From NCBI GenBank assembly GCA_016806145.1, contig CP063167.1:988501-1052500 (forward strand): a stretch of 64,000 nt of DNA, written 5' to 3'. Of the stretch, positions 8,036 through 17,707 are shown piece after piece. The notes under the pieces were generated by a model. That model did no database searches. It was not told where the DNA came from and saw only the letters and a program-made list of their open reading frames with translations. Positions within the stretch are counted from its first letter, which is position 1. Each line of letters starts with the position of its first letter. The DNA comes from Variovorax paradoxus (GTDB lineage Bacteria; Pseudomonadota; Gammaproteobacteria; Burkholderiales; Burkholderiaceae_C). A program made the position numbers and the translations under genes.

Positions 8036-8638
8036 CTAGCCTGGCAGGCTGTAGGAGACGTTGGTGTCGGTGACGAGAACGAGCCCCTGCGCCTGAAGCT
8101 CGCTGACCAAGGCGACCAGTTCCTCTGCGGGAACCTGCTTCTGAAAGAGCGAGCTGATCGCGTTCATCAGCGTCTTCATCTTGCGCGGACGCGCAGCGCC
8201 ACGCGTCTTCAGGTGCTCGACGATGATCGCCAGCTTCTCAGCTGACGATTTCGCGTTCGAGACCTTGAGCAGCGGAATCTCGGTCACGTCGCGCCAGCGC
8301 GCGGCGAAGATCTTCCGGTCCTTCAGATGCCGGATCAGCGGATCGAAGCCGGTGTCCTTCGAGATGATGTGAAAGTACGGACTGCCTTCCTGCAGGGCGA
8401 GCTGGCCGATATAGAAGGCGATGTGGAAATCCAGCGCGTTCGGACCGCTGCCTGCGATCTTAACGTAGTCGGCCCTGCTGCCCATGCGCTGCAGCGCGGC
8501 GGCGGTTTCAAACGAGACCTTGGCCTGCGTCGCGCCGACAAAGACGATCAGCCGAAAGTGCTCCTCATGCAGAACGGACAGCGCCTCAGGCTGGACGCTC
8601 TCATAGTCGATGAGGACGTAGTTGATGCGCAGGCCCAT
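8036..8638 (-). CDS. PIN-like domain protein (PIN_7 type)
   Basis: 200 residues. The N-terminal half has the acidic active-site layout of PIN/NYN-type nucleases: YVLIDYESVQPEAL with D and E near the first strand, then NALDFHIAFYIGQLA and HIISKDTGFDPLIRHLK. This matches the family annotated as 'PIN-like domain' (PF18475), found often on genomic islands. The C-terminal part (LKTRGAARPRKMKTLMNAIS onward) looks like a helical nucleic-acid-binding region. A metal-dependent RNase role is inferred. Confidence 0.8.
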   Translation of the reverse strand: MGLRINYVLIDYESVQPEALSVLHEEHFRLIVFVGATQAKVSFETAAALQRMGSRADYVKIAGSGPNALDFHIAFYIGQLALQEGSPYFHIISKDTGFDPLIRHLKDRKIFAARWRDVTEIPLLKVSNAKSSAEKLAIIVEHLKTRGAARPRKMKTLMNAISSLFQKQVPAEELVALVSELQAQGLVLVTDTNVSYSLPG

Positions 8639-8730
8639 TCTTGTTTCGAGTTGGATGGTGTGGCGGCCATCATAGCCAGGGCCTCACATACGACGGAATG
8701 CCCGCAGGCAAGCGCCTGCGGGGCAGCCGG

Positions 8731-9099
8731 TCACCACCAAGAGTCGTAGAAGACGAACGCACCGGCGGCCAACGCAGCACGCACCGCCGCGATGAAGGCG
8801 CGATCAAGCGCGATGTCTTCAGGGCAAGTTACGCCGAAGAACAAGCCCGTCGTTTCGGGCAAGCCGCTTTCATCGAGTGCCCTCTCCAGCGCATCGAGGT
8901 CTTCGGCGTCGATCCGCATCGGCACGCAGTTAAAGATTTCCGCGGTGCCGCCCTCGCTGCGATAGAGCTGTTCCATCCAGCCATGCAGGCTCGGATGCTT
9001 GCGCCAGTAGGCGATCTGCACCGCGTCCTCTGGCACCACCGTGAGGTCCACCGCTGGAATTGGCGCTTTGGTTGTGTAGGCGGACATGTCAAGTCCCAT
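8731..9099 (-). CDS. Conserved hypothetical protein, 'MGLDM' family
   Basis: 122 residues starting MGLDMSAYTT, with IAYWRKHPSLHGWMEQLYRS and the end FVFYDSWW. This is a widespread small family on proteobacterial plasmids and islands that is sometimes mislabelled phosphoglycerate kinase; it has none of that enzyme's motifs. The role is unknown. It stands alone on the minus strand after a 91-nt gap. Confidence 0.7.
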   Translation of the reverse strand: MGLDMSAYTTKAPIPAVDLTVVPEDAVQIAYWRKHPSLHGWMEQLYRSEGGTAEIFNCVPMRIDAEDLDALERALDESGLPETTGLFFGVTCPEDIALDRAFIAAVRAALAAGAFVFYDSWW

Positions 9100-9402
9100 C
9101 TGTTGTTCTACTTTGTTGGGGTTTCATCAACGTGAGAACAAAGGACCGGACGCGCAGCGGGCAGCGTCACCCGTCCGGGGAACGGCCAACACGGGAGCGA
9201 CAGCGAATGGAGCGGGCAGGCCGTTGACGGTGTCCGGCGACCGGTCAGGTTTCACGGCAACTGCATGAAACCCGGCAAGAGGAAAAAAGCGTAGATGGAG
9301 GGCATTTGTGTCCGTCGGTGCAAGCGACGGTTCAGGTGGAAGGCCCCGGGCGCGCAGCCTGGGCCGCTGGCACGAGGCTGAGTCGTGTGGTGTCAAGCAC
9401 CC
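9100..9402. other. Intergenic stretch between two island genes
   Basis: No supported gene. It must hold the divergent promoters of 8731-9099 and 9403-9855. Confidence 0.35.
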
Positions 9403-9855
9403 ATGAACGAAGAAAACCGTATTGCGTCCATCGGCTGGGGCTCTCTCGTCTGGGACGCACGCGACCTGCCGCTTCTGAGCGAATGGCGTAAGGACGGTCC
9501 ATCGCTGCCGGTCGAATTCGCGCGGGAATCAGGCGGACGCAGGATCACGCTGGTGATCTGCAAGGACACGCCGAGGGTGCAGACGCTGTGGGCGATAGCC
9601 GACGCCGTGGACGTTGCGACAGCGCGGCAGCAACTTGGCGTGCGCGAACACCAAAAAGCGAGCCCCGAATGGATCGAGACCGAGATCGGCTGTTGGGACA
9701 AGCGAAGCGGCAGGTCGCACGGCGGAGAGGCGGAAACGATAGTCGCATGGGCGGAAGCCAAGGGACTGGCGGGAGCCGTCTGGACAAATCTGCCTTGTGG
9801 ATTCAGCGCCGTTGCCTTGTCGCCCACAGACATCGAGGTGGTGAGAATATCGTAG
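9403..9855 (+). CDS. Conserved hypothetical, GGCT-like fold, probably C-terminally truncated
   Basis: 150 residues beginning at ATG 9403. The N-terminal IASIGWGSLVWDAR and LPVEFARESGGRRITLVICK match a family of hypothetical proteins with a gamma-glutamylcyclotransferase-like opening (GxGSL). Family members as I recall them continue some 40-60 residues past the point where this one stops ('TDIEVVRIS'), so the tail seems lost. The break is about 170 bp before the IS3 element at 10026. Confidence 0.55.
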   Translation: MNEENRIASIGWGSLVWDARDLPLLSEWRKDGPSLPVEFARESGGRRITLVICKDTPRVQTLWAIADAVDVATARQQLGVREHQKASPEWIETEIGCWDKRSGRSHGGEAETIVAWAEAKGLAGAVWTNLPCGFSAVALSPTDIEVVRIS

Positions 9856-10082
9856 TAGGTCAGCATCCGCTTCGCGGTAAGAGGCATTGACAGCTTTGAA
9901 TCATTATTGGATCTTTCAGTAAATGCAAGCATCACTGCAATCTGTTGCTGAGCTATTTGATTAACGTATCCTGATCCACGCGCCTCGTACCCTCTCCTTC
10001 TCACATATATCGCCCTCGCTTCGCGTGACCTGCCCCCTTCAAACGTACCAATATTGAGTTAGAGAGTCCAAGGCTGTGGAGA

Positions 10083-10922
10083 CTACTTGATCTCCGGCGA
10101 TTGCCTTGCATCGCCAGCGCGCTGGCGATGCAAGGCGGCGAACCTGGCTGGCGGGATTCGGCCCAGCGAACTGTGGGGCCGCACCTCGTTGTAGTCGCGT
10201 CGCCACCGGGCGATCTCTCGCCTGGCCTGCGCGAGCGACTCGAACCACTGTTCGTTCAGGCATTCATCGCGGAACTTGCCGTTGAAGCTCTCGATATAGG
10301 CGTTCTGGGTCGGACAGCCCGCGTCGTTGAGCAGGTGCCGAACGCCACGCGCAGCGGCCCAGGCCACGAAGGCCCGGCTGGTGAACTCCGGCCCCTGGTC
10401 GGTGCGGATCGCCAACGGGTAGCCGCGGAACTGCGCTGCCTGGTCCAGCAAGCGCACGACGTACTCGCCACCCATGCCGTGGTCCACTGCAATTTCCACG
10501 CACTCGCGGCTGAAGTCGTCCACCACCGTCAGGCATTTGATGCGCCGGCCGTTGGACAGTGCATCCATCACGAAGTCCATGCTCCAGGTTTCGTTGATGT
10601 GTCGGCTGGCTGCCAGCGGCTGGCGCTCGCCGGTGCCCCGCTTGACCTTGCGGCGCTTGCGCACCGACAAGTTGGCCAACTTGTACAGCCGCCACACGCG
10701 CTTGTGGTCCACCTGATGACCCTCAAGGCTCAACAGATCTTGGATGCGCCGGTAGCCAAAGCGTCTGCGCTCATGCGCCAGTTCGACGATGCGCGTGATC
10801 AGGCTGGCCGTGGCCTCATCCATGTTGGGCGGCTCTCGGTAGCTGGTCCTGGACAACCCCGCATAGCGACAGGCGCGGCGCTCGCTGATGGACAGTTCCT
10901 CAACCATCCTGGCAGCGGCCTG
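10083..10922 (-). CDS. IS3-family transposase OrfB (DDE integrase core)
   Basis: About 275 residues. A helical HTH_21-like N-terminus (SERRACRYAGLSRTSYREPP) is followed by the rve core: first Asp in WSMDFVMDALSNGRRIKCL, second Asp in IRTDQGPEFTS, and Glu in NAYIESFNGKFRDECL, then WRRDYNEVRPHSSLGRIPPA. The frame is open upstream of the first ATG (10907) into the end of orfA, so it is normally made as an OrfAB fusion by -1 frameshifting near 10945. All three catalytic residues are present. Confidence 0.92.
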   Translation of the reverse strand, partial: QAAARMVEELSISERRACRYAGLSRTSYREPPNMDEATASLITRIVELAHERRRFGYRRIQDLLSLEGHQVDHKRVWRLYKLANLSVRKRRKVKRGTGERQPLAASRHINETWSMDFVMDALSNGRRIKCLTVVDDFSRECVEIAVDHGMGGEYVVRLLDQAAQFRGYPLAIRTDQGPEFTSRAFVAWAAARGVRHLLNDAGCPTQNAYIESFNGKFRDECLNEQWFESLAQARREIARWRRDYNEVRPHSSLGRIPPARFAALHRQRAGDARQSPEIK

Positions 10923-10939
10923 GCGCCTGGCCTGCGGGG

Positions 10940-11203
10940 TCAGCGCTTTACCCCGAGGCCCACCTTCAGTGCTTCGATGTGCAGGTGGGCTTCAGCCAGC
11001 AATTTCTTGAGCTTGGCGTTCTCGCTCTCGATGTCACGCAGCCGCGTGGCCTCACTGGCCTGCATGCCGCCGAACTTGGCGCGCAACTTGTAGAAGGTCG
11101 CATCGCTGAAGCCGCCCAGGCGACACAGTTCCTTGATCGCCATACCGCCCTCAGCCTGCCTGAGAAATCCGATGATCTGCTCGTCGGTGAATCTGCTCTT
11201 CTT
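10940..11203 (-). CDS. IS3-family transposase OrfA (HTH_Tnp_1)
   Basis: The HTH/leucine-zipper protein reads KKSRFTDEQIIGFLRQAEGG, then MAIKELCRLGGFSDATFYKL, and ends in the zipper ESENAKLKKLLAEAHLHIEA. The family normally starts at the M of MKKSRF, but here that codon is ACG (11201-11203). The first available ATG is at 11143, inside the HTH. Either ACG is used weakly or OrfA is made without its first 20 residues, which may silence the element. Confidence 0.8.
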   Translation of the reverse strand, partial: KKSRFTDEQIIGFLRQAEGGMAIKELCRLGGFSDATFYKLRAKFGGMQASEATRLRDIESENAKLKKLLAEAHLHIEALKVGLGVKR

Positions 11204-11273
11204 CGTGTCCGTTCTTTCTCTGAAAACGGACTCTACTAACCTTCAACTGGTACGCCCTATGGGGAGCAGGTCA

Positions 11274-11678
11274 CAAGACGGAAAAGTTCGTGCGCGAATC
11301 TACGCGAGAGGTTGAGCAACGCCAGGCTTTGTTACGCTCGAGGAATACGGACCGCAATCAAGTCTGCCACCTCGGAGAATTGGGTCGCAATGACACCTAG
11401 CTGACGCGCAACGTCGACTTGGGAACCCATTCGGAGCTTCGATGCTAGAGAGTTGTCCATGTTCAGGCGTGTCTAATATTCTGTGGAACGCTTCAGTACG
11501 CGCGCTATCACAACTGCGTGCCCCGAAACGGCAGGTCGCGACGCTCATCAAGTGATTGACTCATATCTACTTTGAGCGGTCTGGCGCGGCATCCCGTGGA
11601 CATAAACTTCCAAGGCGAAGCCAACGTCCACTTTTGGGCCGCCTCGCGCCAGTCGCACTAGGCCTCCAGTTTCTTTCG
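11274..11678. other. Gap between the IS3 element and the McrC-like remnant
   Basis: Only one small minus-strand frame (11332-11460) looks protein-like. No clear terminator or promoter was seen. Confidence 0.35.
11332..11460 (-). CDS. Small unknown ORF (42 residues)
   Basis: An ATG frame with an in-frame stop just upstream encodes a short helical, protein-like sequence (starts MDNSLASKLRMGSQVDVARQ). It has no recognised relatives and no strong ribosome site. It may be the remains of a gene cut by the IS3 insertion. Confidence 0.25.
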   Translation of the reverse strand: MDNSLASKLRMGSQVDVARQLGVIATQFSEVADLIAVRIPRA

Positions 11679-13257
11679 TTACACCCACGCGTCGGGCGAC
11701 TCACTCGTCGGACTAGATTGAGCCCACCACGTTAGCAAATTTGCCAGCTGCAGCAAGCCGGCTTCGCCCGCAGCGATGCCACCCAGTGCTCCCACGCCGT
11801 GAGCCTTGATGAAATCGAGCTTGCCCAGTGACTCCACGGCAGCATCGCCGGGGAGAACAAGGACGCAAGGCGATGGTCTGCGACCATTGAGCCTGAGCGC
11901 ATCGTGATAAATGTGAGCCGACTCCATTACCTGCAGGACGTTTTCGCGACCGCTTCGCCACTTAGCATCAAGAATCATGGCGCGGCGTTCACTACCAGTC
12001 CTCAGCACGAGGAGTATGTCTGGCCTACGCTCGCGCGAGATGCTCCAACCGACGCGCTTTTGATGGCGGGCTCTCGGCCGGGAACTGAGCTTGGAAATAC
12101 ATGTCCAGCTGCCTTCCATCAGGGAGAGCACACCGGTGTGCCAACTGCGCCGAAACGGCCTCTGGCACGAATTGGCAACTGACGCAGCCGAAGGTGTTGG
12201 CCACGGTTTCCAGCACGGCAAGGTAGCACCACGTTTCGTAGATACCCCAGGAGTGCGTCACGTGCAGCATGTCTTGCTCGCTGTCACCTTCCACGCCGCT
12301 TGCCAGCGCCATCGAGCCCAGTCGCCAAGCTCGGCTGTACAGCGGATGGGCCGCCATCTGGGTCAATCCTGCCGCGGTGGGCTCGCTTGGAGACACTTCG
12401 GAAAATGGCGGCTTGGCCAATAGGAGGTGTATGCGCTCTTGAAGTTCACCCAAGTCCTGTTCGCGCCGCTGCACACGTGCGAGCTGTTCATTGCGGTCGC
12501 CTGTCAGCGTGAACATGGTGACTCGCTCACGCAAGCGCACCAGAGCCGCGAGCACACGGCGGGCGAGGGCGAGTAGTGCTCGGTTCGCTGGGGTGTCGAA
12601 TGTCGGGGTTGATGTGAGGCTGCGTAGCTGGATGTCATCGAAGGCAGCGTCGGACGTCGGCACGCCGTGGGCGATGGTGGCGATGCGTCGGTCAAGTAGG
12701 GACCTGTGGTGTAGTCGTCGAATGCGCGAGAGTGGCAGCAGTGTTGAATCGGCTGCAATGGACCGGTGAGGTTTCGCAGCGATGGCGGCGAGGGCATGCA
12801 GAAATGCAGGTCCGTACGTTCGCAGTCGTGAAAGTGCAATGTCGTCGCTGAAAATACCCGAACGACCGTCGCGGCCGAAGGCCATAGTTGCATCGGATTG
12901 CCCGCCGAGCAGGGCCGAATTGAAGGAGCGAATCTGCGCGACCATTTGGGCGAAGCACTCGTCGCCGCTCTTGCTCGTCGAAGGACCGACATCCAGCCAA
13001 TAATGTTGGCGAGAGCCGGAAGGCGAAACCAGTTCAGCTAGTACGCGGCCTGCGTAGAAGCAGGGACGCCAACGGTAGACGTCATCAGCGCCGCGCAATA
13101 GTTCAACGTCGTCCACGAACAGGCGCTCGCGCGGGTGAAACTCCTGTGTCGCAATAAGGTCGTCAGTGTCCTCGCGCAGCCCAGAAATGAGGTTGTCGAG
13201 GCGCACGAGCGACCCCATGTCGCTACCACGCTGAGCGGCGGGGCGGATGTGCAACAT
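11679..13257 (-). pseudogene. McrC-like DUF2357 nuclease subunit, frameshifted
   Basis: The first 400 codons (from ATG 13257) form a DUF2357-type protein. A +1 shift near 12060-12090 moves the C-terminal nuclease into the next frame, where the PD-(D/E)xK core is clear: SISRERRPDILLV, then ILDAKWRSG with D and K, then AHIYHDALRL. In the first frame a stop follows after about 15 out-of-register residues. Intact, the protein would be the effector nuclease of an McrBC-like modification-dependent restriction system, recruited by the AAA+ GTPase/ATPase encoded just upstream (5-nt gap). As it stands, the nuclease is detached. Confidence 0.8.
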
Positions 13258-13262
13258 TGCCG

Positions 13263-15516
13263 TTAGCGCCAGTACATTGCCGACCCAGCGGCCTTAAGGT
13301 CCTCCTGCATTGCAAGGACCTTCTGCTCACAACGCTTCAGACCGGCAGTCGCCAGCACAGAGCGCGTCTCCTCAAGCGCTTTCAGGAATCGGGGCGCGGT
13401 GTCGCCGCGCAACTTCGGAAGCACCTTGGCATAGACGACCGCATCGAGTGCATCGGTCTCTTCCAGGCCCGATTGGAAGGAAAGGTAGTTCAGCACATCG
13501 TCAATGGTGCGCCAGCCGAAATGCAACCTCACCGGTGCCAAGGCGGCGGCTACCTGTTCCAGTACCGACTTAGCCTTGTCCTTCAGCGCGGACGACAAGT
13601 TGATGGTTGACCATCCCGGAAATGCGGTTACATCGATGTCCCAGAATTCCAATGTGTAGGCCCGGTCCAATACCTTGTCGCTCAAGCCGTGAGTCGTCTC
13701 GTCCATGTTGACGGTGCCGATGATTGCCAGATTCGACGGGTACTGCGCACGCTGCGAGACGCCCGACACCTCGGCGCTGAGCTGATGCAGTTCCAGCCAC
13801 CCGTGCGTCTCCATTGCGGAAAGCACTGGAGCTAGGTACTGCTCTGGGTGCGACAGGTTCATTTCGTCCAGGATGGCGACATAGATGTGCTGCGGGTCGT
13901 CGGCAGCTCGGAGTAGAAGGTCCAAGAATGGGGCACTGCGATACGAGTTGTCCTGAATCGGATTCACGTAGCCCAACAGCGGGCTTGGGTCGTACCACCC
14001 TGGCTGCACTGGAATTACCTTCACGAACGCGCTGTCGGCCTGCATGCTGCCGGTCAGTGCGAGCGCGTAGGTCAGAGCCAGTTGCGTCTTGCCTGAGCCA
14101 GAGATGCCGGCCAGCACAGCGAAATGCCTCACGGACTGTGACCACAGACCGGCGTGAAGCTGAGCAATCAGTTTCGGGTCGAAGCGCAGTCGTTTCTCGG
14201 CAAGGTCTTGGACCCGCTTGGTCACATCGGCTTGGGACGGTACTTGCAGCACGCCGACCGTGCTCTTGACGAGCTTGGTGGTTCCAATTTTTGCCGGCTT
14301 GGGAAGTGTCTGGGTTGTCCACGTCACTAGTGCCGCCCACTCGCGGCCCCGGTCTGTAAGGACGTACTGCTTGTTCTCCGCAAGTTCGATGAGTTCCAAA
14401 CTCACCATCCAGCCAATTTGAGAGGTCGGCGCGAAGTCGGAAGTCGAGCCTGGATTGACGTCCCGGAGGAACTCCACCAGTTCTGGCTTGGAGGCTGGTG
14501 TTGTCGCGAGGTGTGTGAGAAGGTTGTCTACGCCATGTATCTTCGTAAGCAGATGGTCGGCGAGCTCATTCTGGTCGAGTGTTTGCAGCAGATTGAGCCC
14601 GAGTGCGCTCAGCCGGTATGTGTCACCCTCACGCCTACACAAGTCGAACTCACGCGCAACGACGTTGATGGCCGTATTCAGACTACTGTCCGACAGGTCG
14701 GGGTTGGCCTGCTTCATGAGCGCTGCAAACTCATCGCGAGAGACCCCCTCACGAAGGTCCTCCATGAAGCTGAGAAGCGTCTGAAATCCCCCTTCATCGC
14801 GGTTAGGCCCTTGCGGCGAAGCGTTGCCGGCAGCGGCTTCAATCCTGTGGGAGCTAGGACTTCTTGCTGGTCTTTGTCAGTCGACGATGATTCGCTGTCG
14901 ATACGCTCAAACAGAAGCCAGGGCAGGCAGACACGCCTGGCAATTTCCTGCTCCTCGCCTTCTGCCACTGGGCCGAGGGCCGCGTCAATACGCGAACGAA
15001 TGGCCCTATGGGCTTGGATGGGATGGTCCTGGGTATTGCCTCCCATCTCCTCATGCAACTTGAGCAGCACGCCGACATCTGCAAGGGAGGTAAGGTGTTT
15101 TGGATAGATAGCGCACAAGACGCGGTTGAGCTTCAGACGGGCGTTCGCCCGCACAGTGCCTTGAGTCGCTTAGAAAGCTTGTCATAGAGTTGAATGAGTG
15201 CGGTTTCTGCCTCCACGTCGCCGGCGGGAAGGGGCGTCGTGACTTGCTCGGCAAACCATTCGCGGAACCCCGCGTAGGATAGAGCGGGAGCCATCTTGAC
15301 GGTGCCGTTGCCAGTGGCGGAGACGGGGTTGTCGTCCCACAGGCGCAGCAGAAACTGCGGTTCGTTTAGTTTGGACGGGATGCCGGCCTTCACCTCGGAA
15401 AAGAAAGCGCCTAGGCGGGCGAACCAGTCCTGTGCGCCTTTTGACGCAGCGCTACTTGCTGTCGCGACGTTCAGCGCCGACTTCAGTGCGCTGTCTGATT
15501 CGAGTTTTCCGCTCAC
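13263..15516 (-). pseudogene. McrB-like AAA+ motor subunit, split by two frameshifts
   Basis: Three consecutive frames together encode one protein. Frame 1 (15516-15133) and frame 2 (15154-14714) give the N-terminal helical region; they join at LKAL / NARLKLNRVL where one G seems lost. Frame 2 passes to frame 3 in GLTAMKG / GFQTLLSFMEDL at a G5 run near 14780, where six G would restore the frame. Frame 3 (from ATG 14765) holds the AAA+ domain: Walker A GISGSGKT at residues 220-227, Walker B ILDEMNLSHPEQYLAP, and the sensor GTVNMDET. Family role: nucleotide-driven translocation that activates the McrC-like nuclease. The frame-3 piece alone could be made as a 500-residue protein. Confidence 0.78.
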
Positions 15517-15634
15517 GCCATGTCCCTTCTCTCAAATACGGTTGTCGTCAGTCCCTGATGTTTTGACCTGCTTCTTTCAGCGCCCGCATGGGCGCGTCCG
15601 CTCCACGTCGACCAGCGCCGTGCGTGGATGAAGT

Positions 15635-16519
15635 TCACGATTGGACTCCGTCCAGGTCATCCAGAAACTCCGACATGGTCCATCGCCGATATGGCCTGGT
15701 CGGCCCCGGCCGCCGGCGCTGCACCATTGGATGCGTCCAGACAAACGTCAATTCGGGGTCCCCCACCAGCATGGCCGGGCGAGCTCCGCCTAGCGCGACG
15801 TAGTTGATGTCTTCGTGCCAGTCAGTCGTGTCGGCGTTGCGTCGGTGGGCATGACCAAGAACGGGGGTCTCATAGCTGGCCGGGTCATAGACGTTGAGCT
15901 TCGTCCTGCCGGCGATAGGTACCATGATGTCGCCGATTTGATTGCCCGTGGACGCCTTCGCTTCGACGACGTGGCCTCGACCCGAAGCATGAAGCGCTGC
16001 TACCAAGCTTGCCTGGGAATCGTAGGCCTCACCCACTCGCATGAGGTATACCAGCGACTGGCGCTTGCTGAATGGGGCGCTCCAACCTGTCATTCCCACA
16101 ATCCATGTGTACTGGTCTGACCACTGCTGCGCTGACCGGGTAGTGCGCATGCCGTGCTTGCACGTGCACAGCGTCACGAATCCACCCTCGAAGTTCGGTC
16201 CGCTCCCCGTCTGACGAAAGCCACTACCTGTAGGCCGAACGGTGGCGATGACGTAGCCATAGACGATGTGGTCGTCAGGGCTACCTACTGCAGCAATCCG
16301 CCCCCGCAGGTCGGAAATCGAGAGGTTATTTAGCAACTGGTCAGTGAGGACAGCCGCCCCAGTCTCCATCTTGGGAGAGTTGCACATCGACCGGCGCTCC
16401 GGCGGTGACGATGGCTGTGTTGGGGCGCTAACGCGCCCTGGAGTGCAAGATGTACCGCGCAAGTCCCTGCCTTTCTCCTCTGGTCGATGACCTTTGGGAG
16501 TGTAACGACGAGTGGCCAT
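15635..16519 (-). CDS. Nmad2/3-like protein (nucleotide-modification-associated domain), tentative
   Basis: 294 residues from ATG 16519; the first ~50 look unstructured, so the start may be the ATG before ETGAAVLTDQ. The core pattern is YGYVIATVRPTGSGF, GGFVTLCTCKHGMR, TWIVGMTGW, SLVYLMRVGEAYDSQ and a late GHAHRRNADTTDWHEDINYV. This resembles the Nmad family, which is predicted to act on modified nucleotides and is often found with phage or defence genes. It lies directly upstream of the McrB-like gene on the same strand, so a link to modified-DNA restriction is plausible. The family assignment rests on pattern memory only. Confidence 0.5.
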   Translation of the reverse strand: MATRRYTPKGHRPEEKGRDLRGTSCTPGRVSAPTQPSSPPERRSMCNSPKMETGAAVLTDQLLNNLSISDLRGRIAAVGSPDDHIVYGYVIATVRPTGSGFRQTGSGPNFEGGFVTLCTCKHGMRTTRSAQQWSDQYTWIVGMTGWSAPFSKRQSLVYLMRVGEAYDSQASLVAALHASGRGHVVEAKASTGNQIGDIMVPIAGRTKLNVYDPASYETPVLGHAHRRNADTTDWHEDINYVALGGARPAMLVGDPELTFVWTHPMVQRRRPGPTRPYRRWTMSEFLDDLDGVQS

Positions 16520-16921
16520 GCCAGGGAGGCCGCGAAGGCCTTCTCACAAGAATGACGCCCATCCAATGGGCGCGCGATGTGCGCGAGGGAGCTCGCGGTT
16601 CGGATGTCTCTTCGACGGGCCTACGCGCGTGTAACGACGGCTTCTGACCGCTACGGGTCCTGCCCGGCGAGTTACGGCGATTCCAAGCGACCGACTTCCC
16701 TGACGGCTCGTTGAAGAAGCGTCTCCGCATCCCGGAGTTCGCGTATTGCGCGAGCAAAATTTTTGGCTCGCTTGAGGCTGCTTGCGCCGCCTGCTCAATG
16801 CACACAAAGCGTCTTCTACTGCGCTGAGGGCATCCTTGACTTTCGCTTGGCGGACATTGAGTCTCTCAGTTTTTCGAATAACAGAATTCTGCGTCGGAGC
16901 CGACCGTCCGCTTTGGGTCAA
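16428..16921 (-). pseudogene. Short helical protein, apparently frameshifted, unknown function
   Basis: Two overlapping minus-strand frames read like one helical protein: 'ERLNVRQAKVKDALSAVEDA' in the first (start 16921), and 'CIEQAAQAASSEPKILLAQY' then NSGMRRRFFNEPSG in the second. The crossover lies near 16800. After the RRFFNEPSG segment neither frame looks natural. It could be a small coiled-coil partner of the neighbouring defence genes, or noise. Confidence 0.35.
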
Positions 16922-16998
16922 CTGGAGGGCATGACCGGTCCTGGCCGAACTCAGTCGTTTCCATCAATTGCTCGGCAAAGCCTCGGTCGACTGGTAAG

Positions 16999-17018
16999 AC
17001 GCGCCCCTTCGGGGGGCG
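16999..17018 (-). terminator. Hairpin downstream of the HTH gene, weak terminator candidate
   Basis: GCGCCCC and GGGGCGC pair over a short TTCGG loop, about 30 bp beyond the stop of the gene at 17047. On the minus strand the following bases (GTCTTACC) make a poor U-tract. Confidence 0.35.
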
Positions 17019-17046
17019 CGGAATCAACACCCAGGGCCAATTTGGC

Positions 17047-17541
17047 TCAGACTGGTTGCCCGCCTAGCGCGCGCAACGATTCGTGCCAATGGTGTAAATC
17101 GGCGCCCAGAGAGTTCTTGAGGTCCTTGTACAGCCATACGACGAACCACTGGACTTCGACCGGTGCAGCGGCCAACGACTCCGGCATGAATGCCGAAATG
17201 ACAAGGTCCTGTCGCATGGTATCGAGTTCCAGGGCAAGGCGCTCGAGAGCACTATCTTGAGATGGCCATAGAAAATCTCGAGCCACAAAGCACTCCGCGA
17301 GCGCGAGGACCACGACGACCGGCACGCGCATGTAGTACGCCGCTCGCTCATGGACTGACCGCCGAGCCGCCCGTAGTGCCACCTCTCCGCGGCGCCATTG
17401 CCCAAGCCGCTCGTAGCTCACACCAAGTTGCTGCGCCAGAGCTACCTGCGTATCGCCTCGTCGTCTGGCCTCGGCCATCAATAGCGCTTCATTCGCGCCT
17501 CGCGCGGAGACGCTCTCCAATCTCGGTTGCTTTTTCCTCAT
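17047..17541 (-). CDS. HTH-containing protein of unknown function
   Basis: 164 residues. A Cro/C1-type HTH is visible at about 28-55 (GDTQVALAQQLGVSYERLGQ, then WRRGE), followed by a hydrophobic helix (MRVPVVVVLALAECFVA) and a helical C-terminus. ATG at 17541. It is divergent from the gene at 17708, and the shared 166-bp space could hold its operator. I recognise only the HTH. The context (between McrBC-like and Type ISP genes) suggests control of the unknown genes to its right. Confidence 0.6.
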   Translation of the reverse strand: MRKKQPRLESVSARGANEALLMAEARRRGDTQVALAQQLGVSYERLGQWRRGEVALRAARRSVHERAAYYMRVPVVVVLALAECFVARDFLWPSQDSALERLALELDTMRQDLVISAFMPESLAAAPVEVQWFVVWLYKDLKNSLGADLHHWHESLRALGGQPV

Positions 17542-17707
17542 GAATTCGTACAGGTCTGCAACGGCACAGCGCCGCCCGCACGTGTAGAGAGCTCAAGGGA
17601 GTCAGCTGGCGGCTGAAGTAAAGCTTCCGGTTGTCTGGGCTTGCGACTTCATGGTCGGTGCCGACACAGTGCGGCAGCCCTTGCCTTCGCATCCCAAAAA
17701 CCGCCCG

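Larger units (their letters stand above)
10026..11273 (-). mobile_element. Complete IS3-family insertion sequence (about 1.25 kb)
   Basis: The ends are imperfect inverted repeats: TGACCTGCCCCCTTCAAACG at 10026 reading inward, and TGACCTGCTCCCCATAGGGC reading inward from 11273 on the other strand, with GTACCA shared a few bases further in. The length and the orfA/orfB pair are normal for IS3. The flanks (…TTCGCG and CAAGAC…) show no matching 3-5 bp target duplication, so one side has rearranged since insertion or the ends are off by a few bases. Confidence 0.85.
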
